Assembly (NCBI RefSeq): GCF_041734735.1
Contig: NC_134894.1
Span: forward strand, 59,026,664-59,090,663
Direction of reading: 5' to 3'
DNA length: 64,000 nucleotides
DNA from: Babylonia areolata
Taxonomy: Eukaryota > Mollusca > Gastropoda > Neogastropoda > Buccinidae
Shown one piece after another: positions 24,482-35,375 of this stretch. The notes beneath the pieces are model-generated. The model searched no databases and was not told where the DNA came from. It saw only the letters and a list, made by a program, of their open reading frames with translations. Position numbers and translations under genes: made by a program. Numbering within the stretch: the first letter of the stretch is position 1; each line of letters starts with the position of its first letter.

Positions 24482-24586
24482 AATAAATGAATAAACAACA
24501 GTGTTGTTCTTTGGACAATGAATCCAGCTTTGCACATCGTTACACGGGGCACAGCAAGTTGCAAAATGGGGTGGTGTACCACTCAC

Positions 24587-24737
24587 TTGGAGAACGCAGG
24601 GCTTTCTGAACGGCGGTGACCACTTCCTGAATTGATCCGCGCTCCACTTCTCTGATGTTTGTCAGCTTCATGATCATGTCCTGAAGGGTTTGCGGTATGC
24701 AGCGTTCGTTGCACAGCCTTTTCTTCCCAATCACAAC
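24587..24737 (-). CDS. Exon 10, residues 785-834 (end of PK1 C-lobe)
   Basis: Encodes VVIGKKRLCNERCIPQTLQD, then MIMKLTNIREVERGSIQEVV. The position of C.P.TLQDMIMK and of the Arg in REVERG fits helices H and I of a kinase C-lobe (usual form CPxxLxxLMxxCWxxxPxxRP), though the tryptophan is lost. Acceptor TGTCCAG, donor CCAA then GTGAGT, phases 0 and 1. A 667-bp TTAA transposon ends 40 bases upstream of the acceptor. Confidence 0.85.
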
Positions 24738-24776
24738 CTGGACACAGACACACACACACACACTTTCACTGCTCAT

Positions 24777-25443
24777 TTAACTCTCTCTGGACGAAGGAAT
24801 GCTCACGCATTCCTACACAAACGTATTCAGATTCGGACGAAGGAATGGAATAGCATTCTCCGAAAGTAAAATTCCATCATGCGCTGTACATGTGATTTTG
24901 TGATTAGCCAAGCAGACTGCGCTATTCTGGGTCACTCCACAACTGAACAGTATGATTGGTCAGCCTGGGATGTGTGGCCCGTCTCGCACACATGCTGACA
25001 AAGTCACTGACCGGTCGTCTGCTCGCGTGCCAGCCTGTTAGCAAAGTGGGCTCTTCTCAGAATGTTGTGAAGCGAACAAGGCAGTGACGGCAACGTTTTA
25101 GGGTTGCCGAAGTACTTGAAATGCTACAAACTGAAGGGTCGGACATTGAAGAGGTGGATGATGACGAAGAAGAAAGCGAATTTAATGCAGAAAGCGAGCA
25201 TGGGAATGGTGATTCGGGGTGGAAAATTGGCAGTATTTTCTACATATGGCAAAGCTGTAAAAATAAGATGAGAAATTTGATTTTTTTTATATGTAACAGC
25301 TCAACGCGTAATAAACCAGTTCTGTAAGTTTCATTTTCTTACACAGTATTTTGTATTTTTTGTAATTTTTTTTCCAAACCCTTACAAATGGGCCATCTGT
25401 GGGGAAAAGCAAGGGAGAAAACTTGTCGTCCCGAGTGTGTTAA
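24777..25443 (+). mobile_element. piggyBac-like non-autonomous element, copy 2
   Basis: TTAACTCTCTCTGGACGAAG to GTCGTCCCGAGTGTGTTAA, with TTAA at both ends and inverted-repeat termini. Inside, a plus-strand frame from about 25095 reads RVAEVLEMLQTEGSDIEEVD and then acidic DDEEESEF. This resembles the acidic start of piggyBac-type transposases (known family trait). The frame then runs out with no DDE domain, so the element is a deletion derivative moved in trans if at all. Confidence 0.72.
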
Positions 25444-25844
25444 AGGTGCCCCCCCCAACCCCCCAATCTCATGCGCTGTTCAGGCCCTGAAAACAATGCA
25501 GCAGCTTTCTCTGGCAAAGTCTCCTGCACCCCCCCTTCAAACACAAGCGCAGTCATGCACACAATGCTACTTCAATTTCCTTTATCATGATTAGTATTTT
25601 TCATTGTCATTATCATCATCATCATTATTCCAATGTTGCTACTGCTGTCACCTTGCTATGTACATAGCTTATCACTGCTCTTCCACCTCTTCAGTGTTGG
25701 GCAATGACATGGCTTGAGCTTCTGATTTGCCCTGCAGTTTTTGCTTGTGGAGAGAAATATTTTTTTAAAAATTCTGGCACACAAACTACTGAAAGAAAGT
25801 ACACATATCCCTTACTCTTCTGAAAGGGAAATGAACAGACTTTC

Positions 25845-26213
25845 TTCTTCTTCTTCTTCTTCTACGTTCAGTCATATGCACACGAGTGGGCTTTTACGTG
25901 TATGACCGTTTTTTACCCCGCCATGTAGGCAGCCATACTCCGTTTTCAGGGTGTGTGCATGCTGGGTATGTTCTGGTTTCCATAACCCACTGAACGCTGA
26001 CATGGATTACAGGATCTTTAACGTGCGTATTTGATCTTCTGCTTGCATATACACATGAAGGGGGTTCAGGCACTAGCAGGTCTGCACATATGTTGACCTG
26101 GGAGATTGTAAAAATCTCCACCCTTTACCCACCAGGCGCCGTCACCGTGATTCGAACCCGGGACCCTCAGATTGACAGTCCAATGCTTTAACCACTCGGC
26201 TATTGCGCCCGTC
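25845..26213 (-). mobile_element. SINE-A copy with target duplication
   Basis: Flanked by AACAGACTTTC at 25834-25844 and 26214-26224. Confidence 0.9.
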
Positions 26214-26374
26214 AACAGACTTTCAATTTCTGATATTCCGAAGCCTATTTAAACACACTGCTTAGCAAGTGAGTGAATAATAATGCATGTTAAAAGTTTC
26301 GATATCCCTCCACTTCCGTGCTTGAGGTGAGTCTTGTCAAGGTCTTCAGTATCAGTGGATTCACGGGAAAGTGA

Positions 26375-26710
26375 AAGATGAGGTGGCCGTCTCCACTCTG
26401 AGGGAGATGCTCACTAAGTCTGACTCCACGACTAAACCATTATTGTTGCAGTAGGGAGCTTAGTAGGTTGTGTCGAAAGTACATTAAATCAGAACAGGGA
26501 CTACCAAACACCACAGAAGTGACTCAGCAGCACTGCAGGGTCTTCTCTGGTATGTGGCCTCCTGGCGACCTTACACCTGTGGACTGCCAGCACTGGGACT
26601 GCGACAGACGGACCCCGGATGTGGCTGTGTATGGGAGACTCCAAATAAGCGTTGTGGGAGTAATGCCACCGAAACGATGCACATGACTGGGCAGCACAAC
26701 AACAAAAAGT
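26375..26710 (+). repeat. Dispersed repeat family H
   Basis: GGTGGCCGTCTCCACTCTGA through ACTCAGCAGCACTGCAGGGT to GATGCACATGACTGGGCAGC. Diverged copy. Confidence 0.65.
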
Positions 26711-26804
26711 GAGATAAACAAATTTATACATTGCTATTAAAAGTAGCTGAAATGAACCAAGAAAATACATCAAAACTAATCTGATACTGAACAAACTGCT
26801 GTTT

Positions 26805-27110
26805 CAACCATTTGCACAGCTGCAATAGATGGCAAGAGAGCCAGAAATCTTTTCATGAGACACCTTGTGTACTTGTGATACTTTCATCTGCTTTTTTGGG
26901 CCAACAAAAACAGCGTGTTTCAACAATGGGTCATCAAACGGAAGTTTTTTGAGCAGATACAAGCATGTCTCTCTAAGCACCATTTCTGTCACCACTGATA
27001 CTAAATTTATTGTCTTAAATGGCTTGAAAAGCTTCTGCAAACATCTTGGGTGACAAAATCACAAAGGGTTTTTGCAACACACTGCCATTTCAAGCCACTG
27101 GGGCCTGGTT
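26805..27110 (-). mobile_element. hAT-like transposase fragment (decayed)
   Basis: The minus frame gives TCLYLLKKLPFDDPLLKHAV, then FVGPKKQMKV, resembling the KLPLxDxLLKxAxF stretch common in hAT-type transposases of animals. It is short and interrupted, with no ends found. Could also be another transposase or a host pseudogene. Confidence 0.35.
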
Positions 27111-27437
27111 GTGCTTCGTCATCCACCATTTTGAGAACATCGTCTAAGGGTTATGATAATTATACCCATTTATTACCATACAGAACGTGATTGGCTGCTG
27201 CTCCTCTTGGATGATGAAAATAGACATATCAAGCTTTTTGTCAAGTGGCTGTGAGGGCACATCAACTTCAAAACGGAACTGTGAAAAATCCTGACATGGC
27301 ATGCATGTATAGGTACATCCCAGAGCAAACAGCGAAACACGGGGCGCTGAAGAGGTTAAAAATCTGTATGATCTTAAGCTAACCAAACTACCCTATCACT
27401 TTGTGAGAGTAAGACGGGGGAGAGGAGGGATGTTTAC

Positions 27438-27616
27438 CATTTTCATGAGCTCTTCCTCATCAGGCTTGTCAAAGTCAGCGTAAGGTTGTCTGCCATGGGT
27501 CAGTATCTCGTACACCATGTGGCCGACCATCCACATGTCCGTGGCCTTGGAAAAGCAGCAGGACTTGTGAGACTCCGGGGCTGACCACCGTGTGGCAATG
27601 AAGGACAGGTCGTAAT
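27438..27616 (-). CDS. Exon 9, residues 725-784 (PK1 activation segment and C-lobe)
   Basis: Encodes ATRWSAPESHKSCCFSKATD, then MWMVGHMVYEILTHGRQPY. This is the APE motif, helix F with its Asp, and the tyrosine-kinase-like stretch before helix G, all well conserved. Acceptor TTGTGTTCAG, donor AAAATG then GTAAAC, phases 1 and 0. The structural residues are kept although the catalytic ones in exon 8 are lost, which supports selection on a folded pseudokinase. Confidence 0.9.
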
Positions 27617-27639
27617 CTGAACACAAATAATTCGTTGCG

Positions 27640-27895
27640 TACAGCATTGACAACTCATTCCTGGATCCCCAATGTGCTCTTTGGTTTAAATAATCTTTAA
27701 TTATTCAACAATACACATGATTACAATGCAATGAATGACAAAAGAGCATCAACAAGCTTAAAGCTTATACTGTGCTCACAACGTTGCACTTCAATTTTAT
27801 CATGACGGATGATGAACCATATTATCAATTGTATCAAATAACATTCATAAACAGTAAGTAATGAAATAAAACAAATAAACAAACAGTACATAATA
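27640..27895. other. Intronic stretch, nothing recognised
   Basis: AT-rich. The TTTAAATAATCTTTAATTAT part resembles a LINE 3' end on the minus strand, but there is nothing to confirm it. Confidence 0.3.
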
Positions 27896-27898
27896 TAG

Positions 27899-28249
27899 TC
27901 GGCTCAGCCGCCGATATTTTCTCCCCCTCCACTAGACCTTGAGTGGTGGTCTGGACGCTAGTCATTCGGATGAGACGATAAACCGATGTCCTGTGTGCTA
28001 GAATGCACTTAGCGCACGTAAAAGAACCCACGGCAACAAAAGGGTTGATCCTGGCAAAATTCTGTAGAAAAATCCGCTCTGATAGGAAAAACAAAAAAAC
28101 AAAAAAAAACTGCACACAGGAAAAAAAAAAAAAAAAAAAAAAAAAGGGTGGCGCTGTAGTGTAGCGACGCGCTCTCCCTGGGGAGAGCAGCCCGAATTTC
28201 ACACAGAGAAATCTGTTGTGATAAAAAGAAATACAAATACAAATACAAA
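27899..28249 (+). mobile_element. SINE-B, head-truncated copy
   Basis: Starts at GGCTCAGCCGCCGATATTTT, lacking the A box, and ends in (AAATAC)n, 16 bases from exon 8 and its donor. Confidence 0.88.
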
Positions 28250-28264
28250 ATGTCAGGAGCTTAC

Positions 28265-28434
28265 CCATCACTTCTGGTTTATCCGGCAGCTTGAGAGCAT
28301 GTTTGAAGCCTGCCAGCTTCACTTTCTGTTCTGCTGTGAAGAAGGCATTCCCTGCTGTCAGACCACGGTGCACTATGTTCTTCTCATGGCAGAACTGAAC
28401 TCCTTTCAGGATCTCCAGCAGAATATTCAGCAAT
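28265..28434 (-). CDS. Exon 8, residues 668-724 (PK1 catalytic-loop region)
   Basis: Encodes LLEILKGVQFCHEKNIVHRG then LTAGNAFF and VKLAGFKHAL. This aligns with helix E, the HRDLKxxN loop and the DFG segment of protein kinases. The catalytic Asp is Gly (about residue 692), the loop Lys is absent while the Asn is kept, and DFG is replaced by AGF (about 709-711). A catalytically dead domain is the simplest reading. Acceptor TTTTTTAG, donor ATGG then GTAAGC. A SINE-B tail ends about 16 bases past the exon. Confidence 0.9.
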
Positions 28435-28449
28435 CTAAAAAACAAAAAA

Positions 28450-29610
28450 CAAACCCATAAATGATTACACACAAAAAAAAGATGGTATTAACAATATCAC
28501 CCACACTACTCAAATATTTGTCTCCTGACACCAGCTTCCAACAATCAAAATCAAGGATGGTAATACAGAAGTCCTCTTATCAAGCTATAAAATTACATGG
28601 ACAAGATTCCCATCTTTCGACTCACCATGTTTATGGCTAAATATATTTAACACCCCCCACCCCACCCCTAACACACGTGCTCAGCGCTTAACTTATAGTT
28701 CATCGCAGTAGCGAACTTGACCTCGCGTTCAACTCGGGAAGGAAAGGCACTGATTAAAAATAACACGCAGCAGCCGGGATGGTTAGAACTGTGGCCTGGA
28801 AGAGATAGCAGCACAAAGCGCCATGGGTGCTCTTCCATGTCACACCTCTAGCTGTTACCAGCTGTAGGGAGGGAGAAAGACCAGCAGAGCGGTGTGTGCT
28901 GTGCCGAGCGATGGCAGCGGCCAGAGAGAGAAAACAACACATCATCTTTAACATCTGATAACACGATGCTTGTCACTGCAATTGTTTTATTAACAGTACG
29001 GTTTTAAAGAATACAGTCTTAGCTTCAAAATGATAGGAAACTTGAATATGAACATCCGATTATTTTTCTCAGGATACCTGTTTGAAAAAGTAGGCATGCT
29101 TATCACCATTTTGTTCACACATGCATTCTGACACATTTTGAACACACTAAATCTAATTTCACAGAGTTAACACAACATGCAAAACGCATTCCGAGCACAG
29201 TATAATACAATGGCATGCTGCTCACTAATCCGTGTTGACCATTGGAAAGTCTGGGAGAAGCTGTAGTGTGTCAAAGGATTCAACTGTTGTAACTTGTGCA
29301 AGTACTCCACTGACACACACTGATTCAGTCAATCACACACATGGAAGCAAATAACAGTCACGATACATATCTGGATGGCAGCTTTAGTATTTTGAAGAAA
29401 AAAAAATCAGTGTCTACTGACTGGTTTGTGAAAGTGGTGGCCATCACCATTCAGTCATTGGCAATAATCACTAAACTGATTATTCAGTCAGAAGAAAGGA
29501 CTGACACACTATCAAAAAGTCCTAATCAATTGTCTGCTCCATAAATTGCCTAACAGTTAACGCGGTCAAGTGTGGAGCTGCAAGCAGGTTACTACTTTTC
29601 ACTCTTCACC
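28450..29610. other. Intronic stretch, nothing recognised
   Basis: Mixed unique-looking sequence. No exon with matching phase, RNA gene or repeat family was found on either strand. Confidence 0.4.
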
Positions 29611-29639
29611 CCTAGCAAGCTGGATTGGCTAGCTTGCCC

Positions 29640-29776
29640 TGACAAGAGAGAAAGTCAGAGACAAAGTGAGATGAAGATAAGAAAATAGACACAGAGGGGG
29701 GGACGGATGGTGACGTAGAGTGTGAGTGAGACAGGGAGATGAGGATAATAGAATAGAAAGAGAGGGGGGGTGAGGT

Positions 29777-29813
<37 letters not shown>

Positions 29814-30075
29814 AGACAAAGTGAGGCAAAGAGGGATGAGGATAAGAGAACAGAAAGAGATAGAGAGGGGGGCGGAGAGAGAGAGAGAGAGTGAGACAGA
29901 GAGAGAGAAGGGGGGAGGAGGGGGGGGGAGAGAAAGAGAGAAATGTGGATAAGAGAATAGAGAGACAAGGTAAAGAGAGAGGGGTGACTAGAGCCAGTAG
30001 AGGGAGAGCGAGAACGATAAGAGGAGGTAAAGAGAGAGATTAGAGAAAAAGGTGGTGAGAGTAGAGTGACACAGG

Positions 30076-30142
<67 letters not shown>

Positions 30143-30145
30143 CGA
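29640..30145. repeat. (GA)n and G-rich low-complexity block with a poly-G run
   Basis: (GA)n and GGGG blocks. An uninterrupted run of about 32 G lies at 29779-29810 and a pure (AG)n near 30079-30140. Confidence 0.95.
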
Positions 30146-30149
30146 ATGT

Positions 30150-30513
30150 GAATGCAAATGTTTTATTCATAATAGGCCATAGCCCCTCATGAAGGGGGTG
30201 GTGTGAAAACATTGAATCAATCGTACATCACATTTAACACTGAATTCAACAAACAGAATTACAATACGCGTTACTCACTACAGTTTCAGTTTCAGTTTCA
30301 GTAGCTCAAGGAGGCGTCACTGCGTTCGGACAAATCCATATCCAATCACTACATATAGAACGAATCTGAAACGCCTTATACAAATATATTGCAAAACGTT
30401 TGACAACATTCTCATTCACAGATCCTAATAGCAGTGCAAGTTTGAAAACAGAAGGTTGTCTGTAAAACTTTTTAGGAATTAATTGTTCTCTGAGATCATC
30501 CAAGGCAGAACAG

Positions 30514-30520
<7 letters not shown>
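30150..30520 (-). mobile_element. LINE 3' fragment, split by repeat C
   Basis: The minus frame LDDLREQLIPKKFYRQPSVF resembles the extreme C terminus of mollusc I-like LINE ORF2. The part nearer 30150 looks like the LINE 3' end (TTTATTCATAATAGGCCATA on plus). A repeat C copy is inserted at 30281-30342. Confidence 0.5.
30281..30342 (+). repeat. Short SINE-like repeat C, truncated, nested in a LINE
   Basis: CAGTTTCAGTAGCTCAAGGA to ACAAATCCATATCC, with TCACTACA on both sides as a probable target duplication. Confidence 0.7.
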
Positions 30521-30572
<52 letters not shown>

Positions 30573-30784
30573 TCTTTAATTCAGATAAAGAGATAGAGAG
30601 AGAGAACGATTTATTTAATAATCCAAAGAGAGAGAGAGAGAGAGAGAGAACGATTTCTTTAATTCAGATAAAGAGATAGAGAACGATTTATTTAATAATC
30701 CACAGAGAGAGAAACACACAGAGAGAGACAGAGAGAGACAGAGACAGAGAGAGAATAATTTCTTTAATTCGGACAAAGAGAGTG

Positions 30785-30815
<31 letters not shown>

Positions 30816-31110
30816 GTAAAACGAATGGACAGCACATGTTGAAAGAAACAGAAAGAAGAATGAAAGAAATAAGAAAGACAAACCGAAAGGCTGGCAGATT
30901 GTGGTCTTCTGGTGAGAGAGAGAGAGACAGAGAATGAATGAATGAATGAATACTGAATGAAAAAGTACAAAAAAAAGAGAAAAAAAAAGATACAAGAGAG
31001 AGGGTGGTGAACTAAGAAAAACAAAGAGTAAGCAAGAGAAAGAGAGGGAAGAAAACAGAACGAAATATGGAAGGAAAAGAAAGAAAATGAGAGAGAAAAG
31101 GAGGTGAAGG
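30515..31110. repeat. (GA)n block with a minisatellite of ATTTATTTAATAATCC-type units
   Basis: Long (AG)n tracts alternate with repeated units holding TTTCTTTAATTCAGATAAAG or ATTTATTTAATAATCC (30565-30785). Confidence 0.85.
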
Positions 31111-31573
31111 AAACCCTACTCACGAATTTCTGCTGTGAAAAATAACACCACTGCCAGCCAACAGTTCTCACAAAATAAATGCTGCCATATTAAAAGGACC
31201 GGTTCCTATGGAGAAAAGGTACTACCCTCATCAGAAAGAGAAATGTCTGAACTATCCGACAGTACAAACTTTATTGCCACAGAATCTCATGTACGCTCAC
31301 AAGCCCGCCCAAAAGGCGTGGGAAATTGCCGCGTTTTAATACAAGACAAAGAATGGTCAGAGGAGGGTTAGGCGGGCACCGCGGCAGAACCAGTTTACGG
31401 GTCTGGCACAATCGGTGCTGTCCACGGGAGCTCACTGTCGGCTAAGTGTGCGGTTCTGTTCAGAACTAACTTGGACGGCTGTGCCAACACACACACACAC
31501 ACACATAGCCAGGAAAGTACACAGCAAGAAACCTGATAAAAAACAAAAAAAACAAAACAAAACAGAAATGCAC

Positions 31574-31987
31574 CTGTGCACTGGATAGTGATGGCCATTC
31601 TTGCTCCTGTTGACCAGATTGGACTGCAGCGTGTCGGTCAGGTAGTCCTCCGTGATGTACACCTGGGGGCAGCACAAGTCGTGCACAGCCACCAGGCTGA
31701 CGATGTTCTCGTGCCTCAGCTCCTTCAGCAGGGACAGCTCCCTCTGGTACTGGTCAGACTGCAGGATGCCTTTGTCCGTGGACCGGTTGTGTTTCCAGTG
31801 CTCAGGGCCCGTGGGCCGGTGGATGTGCGTCTGCACCGCACTTTCGTTGAACGTGGATGGGAGCACGATCCAGCTCTGGTGGTTTCTGGTCTTGGAGTCC
31901 AGTTTGGCGTCCTTGACGCTCAGCGTGGGCCAGAAGATCAGAACGGTTTCCAGCAGCAGGAACTCCCACATGTGTTCCTGGTAGTGG
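31574..31987 (-). CDS. Exon 7, residues 530-667 (PK1 N-lobe)
   Basis: Starts LHYQEHMWEFLLLE and contains the N-lobe of the first kinase fold. The helix C motif RELSLLKELRHENIVSLV keeps a Glu near residue 613, and strand 4-5 and hinge follow (VYITEDYLTDTLQSNLV). No glycine loop or VAxK lysine is visible; AVQTH near residue 580 may occupy strand 3. The acceptor is TGTCACAG and the donor CACAG then GTGCAT. The 62 bases just upstream are repeated in tandem, so several copies of the acceptor precede the exon. Confidence 0.85.
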
Positions 31988-32195
31988 CTGTGACAGTGTG
32001 TGAGAGAGAAGGCATTTTCGTTATTATTACTGACACTGTTCGTGTTTGGCTGTGACAGTGTGTGAGAGAGAAGGCGTTTTCGTTATCATTACTGTCACTG
32101 TTCGTGTCTGGCTATGGCAGTGTGTGAGAGAGAAGGCATTTTTGTTATCATTACTGTCACTGTTCGTGTCTGGCTATGGCAGTGTGAGAGAGTGA
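31986..32195. repeat. 62-bp minisatellite carrying repeated splice acceptors
   Basis: Exact 62-bp period: GGC at 31986, 32048, 32110 and 32172. Each unit has GTGTGTGAGAGAGAAGGC and CGTTATCATTACTGTCACTG on plus. On minus each unit ends in a pyrimidine tract plus CAG or TAG equivalent to the acceptor of exon 7. Confidence 0.9.
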
Positions 32196-32208
32196 ATTTT
32201 GTATTTTT

Positions 32209-32255
32209 GACTCACTTGTGTAAACAAAGTGAGTATGTTTTAACCCGGTGTTCGG

Positions 32256-32275
<20 letters not shown>
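32209..32275 (-). repeat. Family G terminal fragment
   Basis: GACTCACTTGTGTAAACAAA then AACCCGGTGTTCGG on plus matches the end of family G, followed by (TG)n. Confidence 0.7.
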
Positions 32276-32288
<13 letters not shown>

Positions 32289-32728
32289 AAAGTTTTAGCA
32301 CTATATTAAAAATTCTATTGCATGTAAAAAAAAAATAAATAAATAAAAAATTATGGATTTGAAGTGTTCTCTTTTTTTTTAACTCATGGCTCTGCACTGC
32401 TTTCCAAAGTGGCTCCACCCCTTCATCAGAACTATTGAAAACCTTTATTGTGCTTATATAATGTGATAATAATAATTAAAAAAAAAAAAGACTGCTTTAC
32501 ATACAGTCACTTTGTAGGAAGCTTCTGAGAGCCGATATAGGAATATATCTGAACCTCATGTGTGCTAACTGAATACTGGTTTACATAAACAGGAAAAACA
32601 TGCGCAAAAAGAACACACACACACACACCCAAAAAGCTAAACAAAATTTATCTCACTGTCAATCTCATTCTTCTTCCTTCATTCCGTTGAGTGATCACAG
32701 TCAATACCTGACTATTCTATCACAGAAC

Positions 32729-33312
32729 AAGAGAGGCAAGGCCTTCAAGACTCACTTGTGATACACTTTAAAAAAAAAATCCAAGCTTTTATGTACTGAG
32801 TATAATTTCAAAATGTAATGTTTAAGATGAGAAAGATCAGTTTAAAGCAAATTAAGTCCCGTAGTATTAATTACAGAGTAATTTCCCTTTTTTACTATCT
32901 GCACCAAAAACGTTTGCAAAATAAATAAAACTTCCATGCTTAGCAAAAGAAGTTCCTGTTTGAACACAAAATGATAATAATGACTGCTCTTGTTGTTGGG
33001 TCAGAATATCAGATCAAAGTGCCAAGTTTATAGAATACAAAAAATATAAATATAACAGTAAATGCAGTTTGCATATAATTAGGCTTCATTATTTATTTTT
33101 TTGTGCCCCTCCCAGAGGTGCAATATTGTTTTAAACAAGATGACTGGAAAGAACTGAATTTTTCCTATTTTTATGCCTAATTTGGTGTCAACTGACAAAG
33201 TATTTGCAGAGAAAATGTCAATGTTAAAGTTTACCACGGACACACAGACACACACAGACAACCGAACACCAGGTTAAAACATAGACTCACTTTGTTTACA
33301 CAAGTGAGTCAA
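32729..33312 (+). repeat. Dispersed repeat family G, full-length copy
   Basis: About 580 bp, the longer form with the internal ATCCAAGCTTTTATGTACTG segment. Ends in ACACAAGTGAGTCA. Confidence 0.8.
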
Positions 33313-33429
33313 TAAAAGGGGGTCTGCGGAAGATACATTTAGGTCTACATAGGTTTCTTTATAAAAAAAGAAAAGAAAAAAAGGGGTATATTCTGGTATT
33401 TATATCCTGGAGACCATCGACACAAAGGT

Positions 33430-33798
33430 ATCTTCTTCTTCTTCTTCTGCGTTCACTCGCATTGACACGAGTGGGCTTTTACGTGTATGACCGTTTTTAC
33501 CCCACCATGTAGGCAGCCATACTCCGTTTACGGGGGTGTGCATGCTGGGTATGTTCTTGTTTCCATAACCCACCGAACGCTGACATGGATTACAGGATCT
33601 TTAACGTGCGTATTTGATCTTCTGCTTGCATATACACACGAAGGGGGTTCAGGCACTAAGCAGGTCTGCACATATGTTGACCTGGGAGATGGTAAAAATC
33701 TCCACCCTTTACCCACCAGGCGCCGTCACCGTGATTTGAACCCGGGACCCTCAGATTGACAGTCCAACGCTTTAACCACTCGGCTATTGCGCCCGTCT
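33430..33798 (-). mobile_element. SINE-A copy with target duplication
   Basis: Flanked by GACACAAAGGT at 33419-33429 and 33799-33809. Confidence 0.92.
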
Positions 33799-33913
33799 GA
33801 CACAAAGGTGTCGACTGAACTAGCCGCCACAGCTCTCTGGGGGCTAGGCAAGGCGTTCCAATCCCGGATGGTACCAATGTGGGAGGAAACCAGCCTGCCC
33901 AACAAAAACTCAC

Positions 33914-34097
33914 AGCTGTTGCCGCAGCAGAGACCCAGTGCGCTGCCGGATGGTTTTGTTCATGCTGAACAGCAGGGGGGTCATGAAAAAGATGCACCGG
34001 GACTGACTGGACGGGTCCTGGTTCGACACCACGATGTCCAGGTAGTCCACAGTCTGGCTGTACAGCGTTTTGAAGTTCTCAGAGGAGGACAGTTTAT
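33914..34097 (-). CDS. Exon 6, residues 469-529
   Basis: Acceptor CTTTTTGTTTCAG, donor CAGCT then GTGAGT, phase 1 in and 2 out. Encodes DKLSSSENFKTLYSQTVDYL through FFMTPLLFSMNKTIRQRTG. Helical, no recognised domain. A SINE-A copy lies about 115 bases beyond the donor. Confidence 0.85.
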
Positions 34098-34357
34098 CTG
34101 AAACAAAAAGAAAAGAAGGCATGTTTCCAGGTCAATACAAGGAGGAATTTTGTTTAAATGTCCCGTCACACATATCGGTGACTGAAGACATTTTGTTAAA
34201 GTATTTATGAATACATCTGAGTATTATCGGTTGGAAGGGGGTGGGAGATGTGGATGAATGGAGGGTTGGGAGAAACTGGGCAATTGAGGGTAAAAATGTG
34301 GGTGAAATTTGGAAGAAAAAAAAAACAAGCAAAAAAAAACAACACCTCCAAATACAG

Positions 34358-34640
34358 TTACAGGAAATTATTTAAAGGACTTCGTAAAAGTGAAGTCGTT
34401 AAACTGACAAGCGAAACAACTGATAATGAATGCAAAAAGTCAAAAACATCAACGTTCTCAGTCACTTGTGAAGACACTCTTTCGTGTACAAAAGGCTTCA
34501 TCAAGCTACAGTGAAAAATTATATGCTCAATTGTCAGGTTACTAAAGCATATGCACTTGACATTAGAACAATATTTGGTCCGTAATGAATTTGATAATAG
34601 TCTGAGAGCTAAACTCAGAACTGGTCTGCGAATCAATACA
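34358..34640 (-). mobile_element. LINE ORF2 C-terminal fragment
   Basis: The minus frame reads SNSLRTKYCSNVKCICFSNL, then TIEHIIFHC. This is the CxC...H...HC knuckle at the end of I-like LINE ORF2. A family D copy adjoins it at 34650. Confidence 0.6.
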
Positions 34641-34649
34641 AAAAGCATG

Positions 34650-35002
34650 ACATAAGTTAACAGTTGGGCCAACAGCAAAGCGAGAGCTGTATTATCAATG
34701 GTTTTTCTCCACTGCAACGGGAAATCATTTACAGCTTAGTCTTTTGTGAAGGACTATGACTCTCAAACTAGGAGACAAAATTGCACTGGCTCTCAGTGCT
34801 GCAGCCTTGGGGGGCTAACCAGCTGGCCATTAGGAATCATCCCAGCACCGGCAGTCCTAAAAACCACTTGGCCGAGAGAGTGGGGATGTACTTTGAGCAA
34901 GACACTCTCCATTATAATCAAATTCTAGCCCAGATAGTCAGGACAGCAGTTACCTCCTCTGCTGTTCCGATGGTCAAAGTCGAATACAACTAGCTATCAC
35001 AC
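34650..35002 (+). repeat. Dispersed repeat family D, copy 4
   Basis: Diverged full-length copy. Confidence 0.72.
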
Positions 35003-35271
35003 AAAGAGACAGAGCCGACATGAACTTGACGAATAACTCACACAGTCACTATCATCCTGCTCTATTCTGCAGATCTGCTCGCCAGCATGCTTGCTGTCAT
35101 AAAGTGCCACAACCATTTGAGTTCACTGCCTGTCACTCTGAATGAACTACATCAACACCCACTGAATTCAAACAAAATTTAAAAGCATACAATTTTCAGC
35201 AGGTTTTTATGGGATTATTCTTTACGTTTTCTGGCTCTGCCATAGAGCTGAACTGTTGTGTGCGGGGCGTG

Positions 35272-35289
35272 TGCAGTGTGTGTGTGTGT

Positions 35290-35320
<31 letters not shown>

Positions 35321-35375
35321 AGTGTGTACGTACGTACGTATGTGTAGGTGTGTGTGTCTGTCTGTGTGTGCGTGT
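35272..35375. repeat. (TG)n microsatellite with (TACG)n
   Basis: TG units interrupted by GTACGTACGTACGTATG. Confidence 0.9.

Noticed and set aside
29612-30157. 181-codon Ser/Leu-rich open frame
   Set aside because: Arises from (GA)n/(TC)n low complexity.
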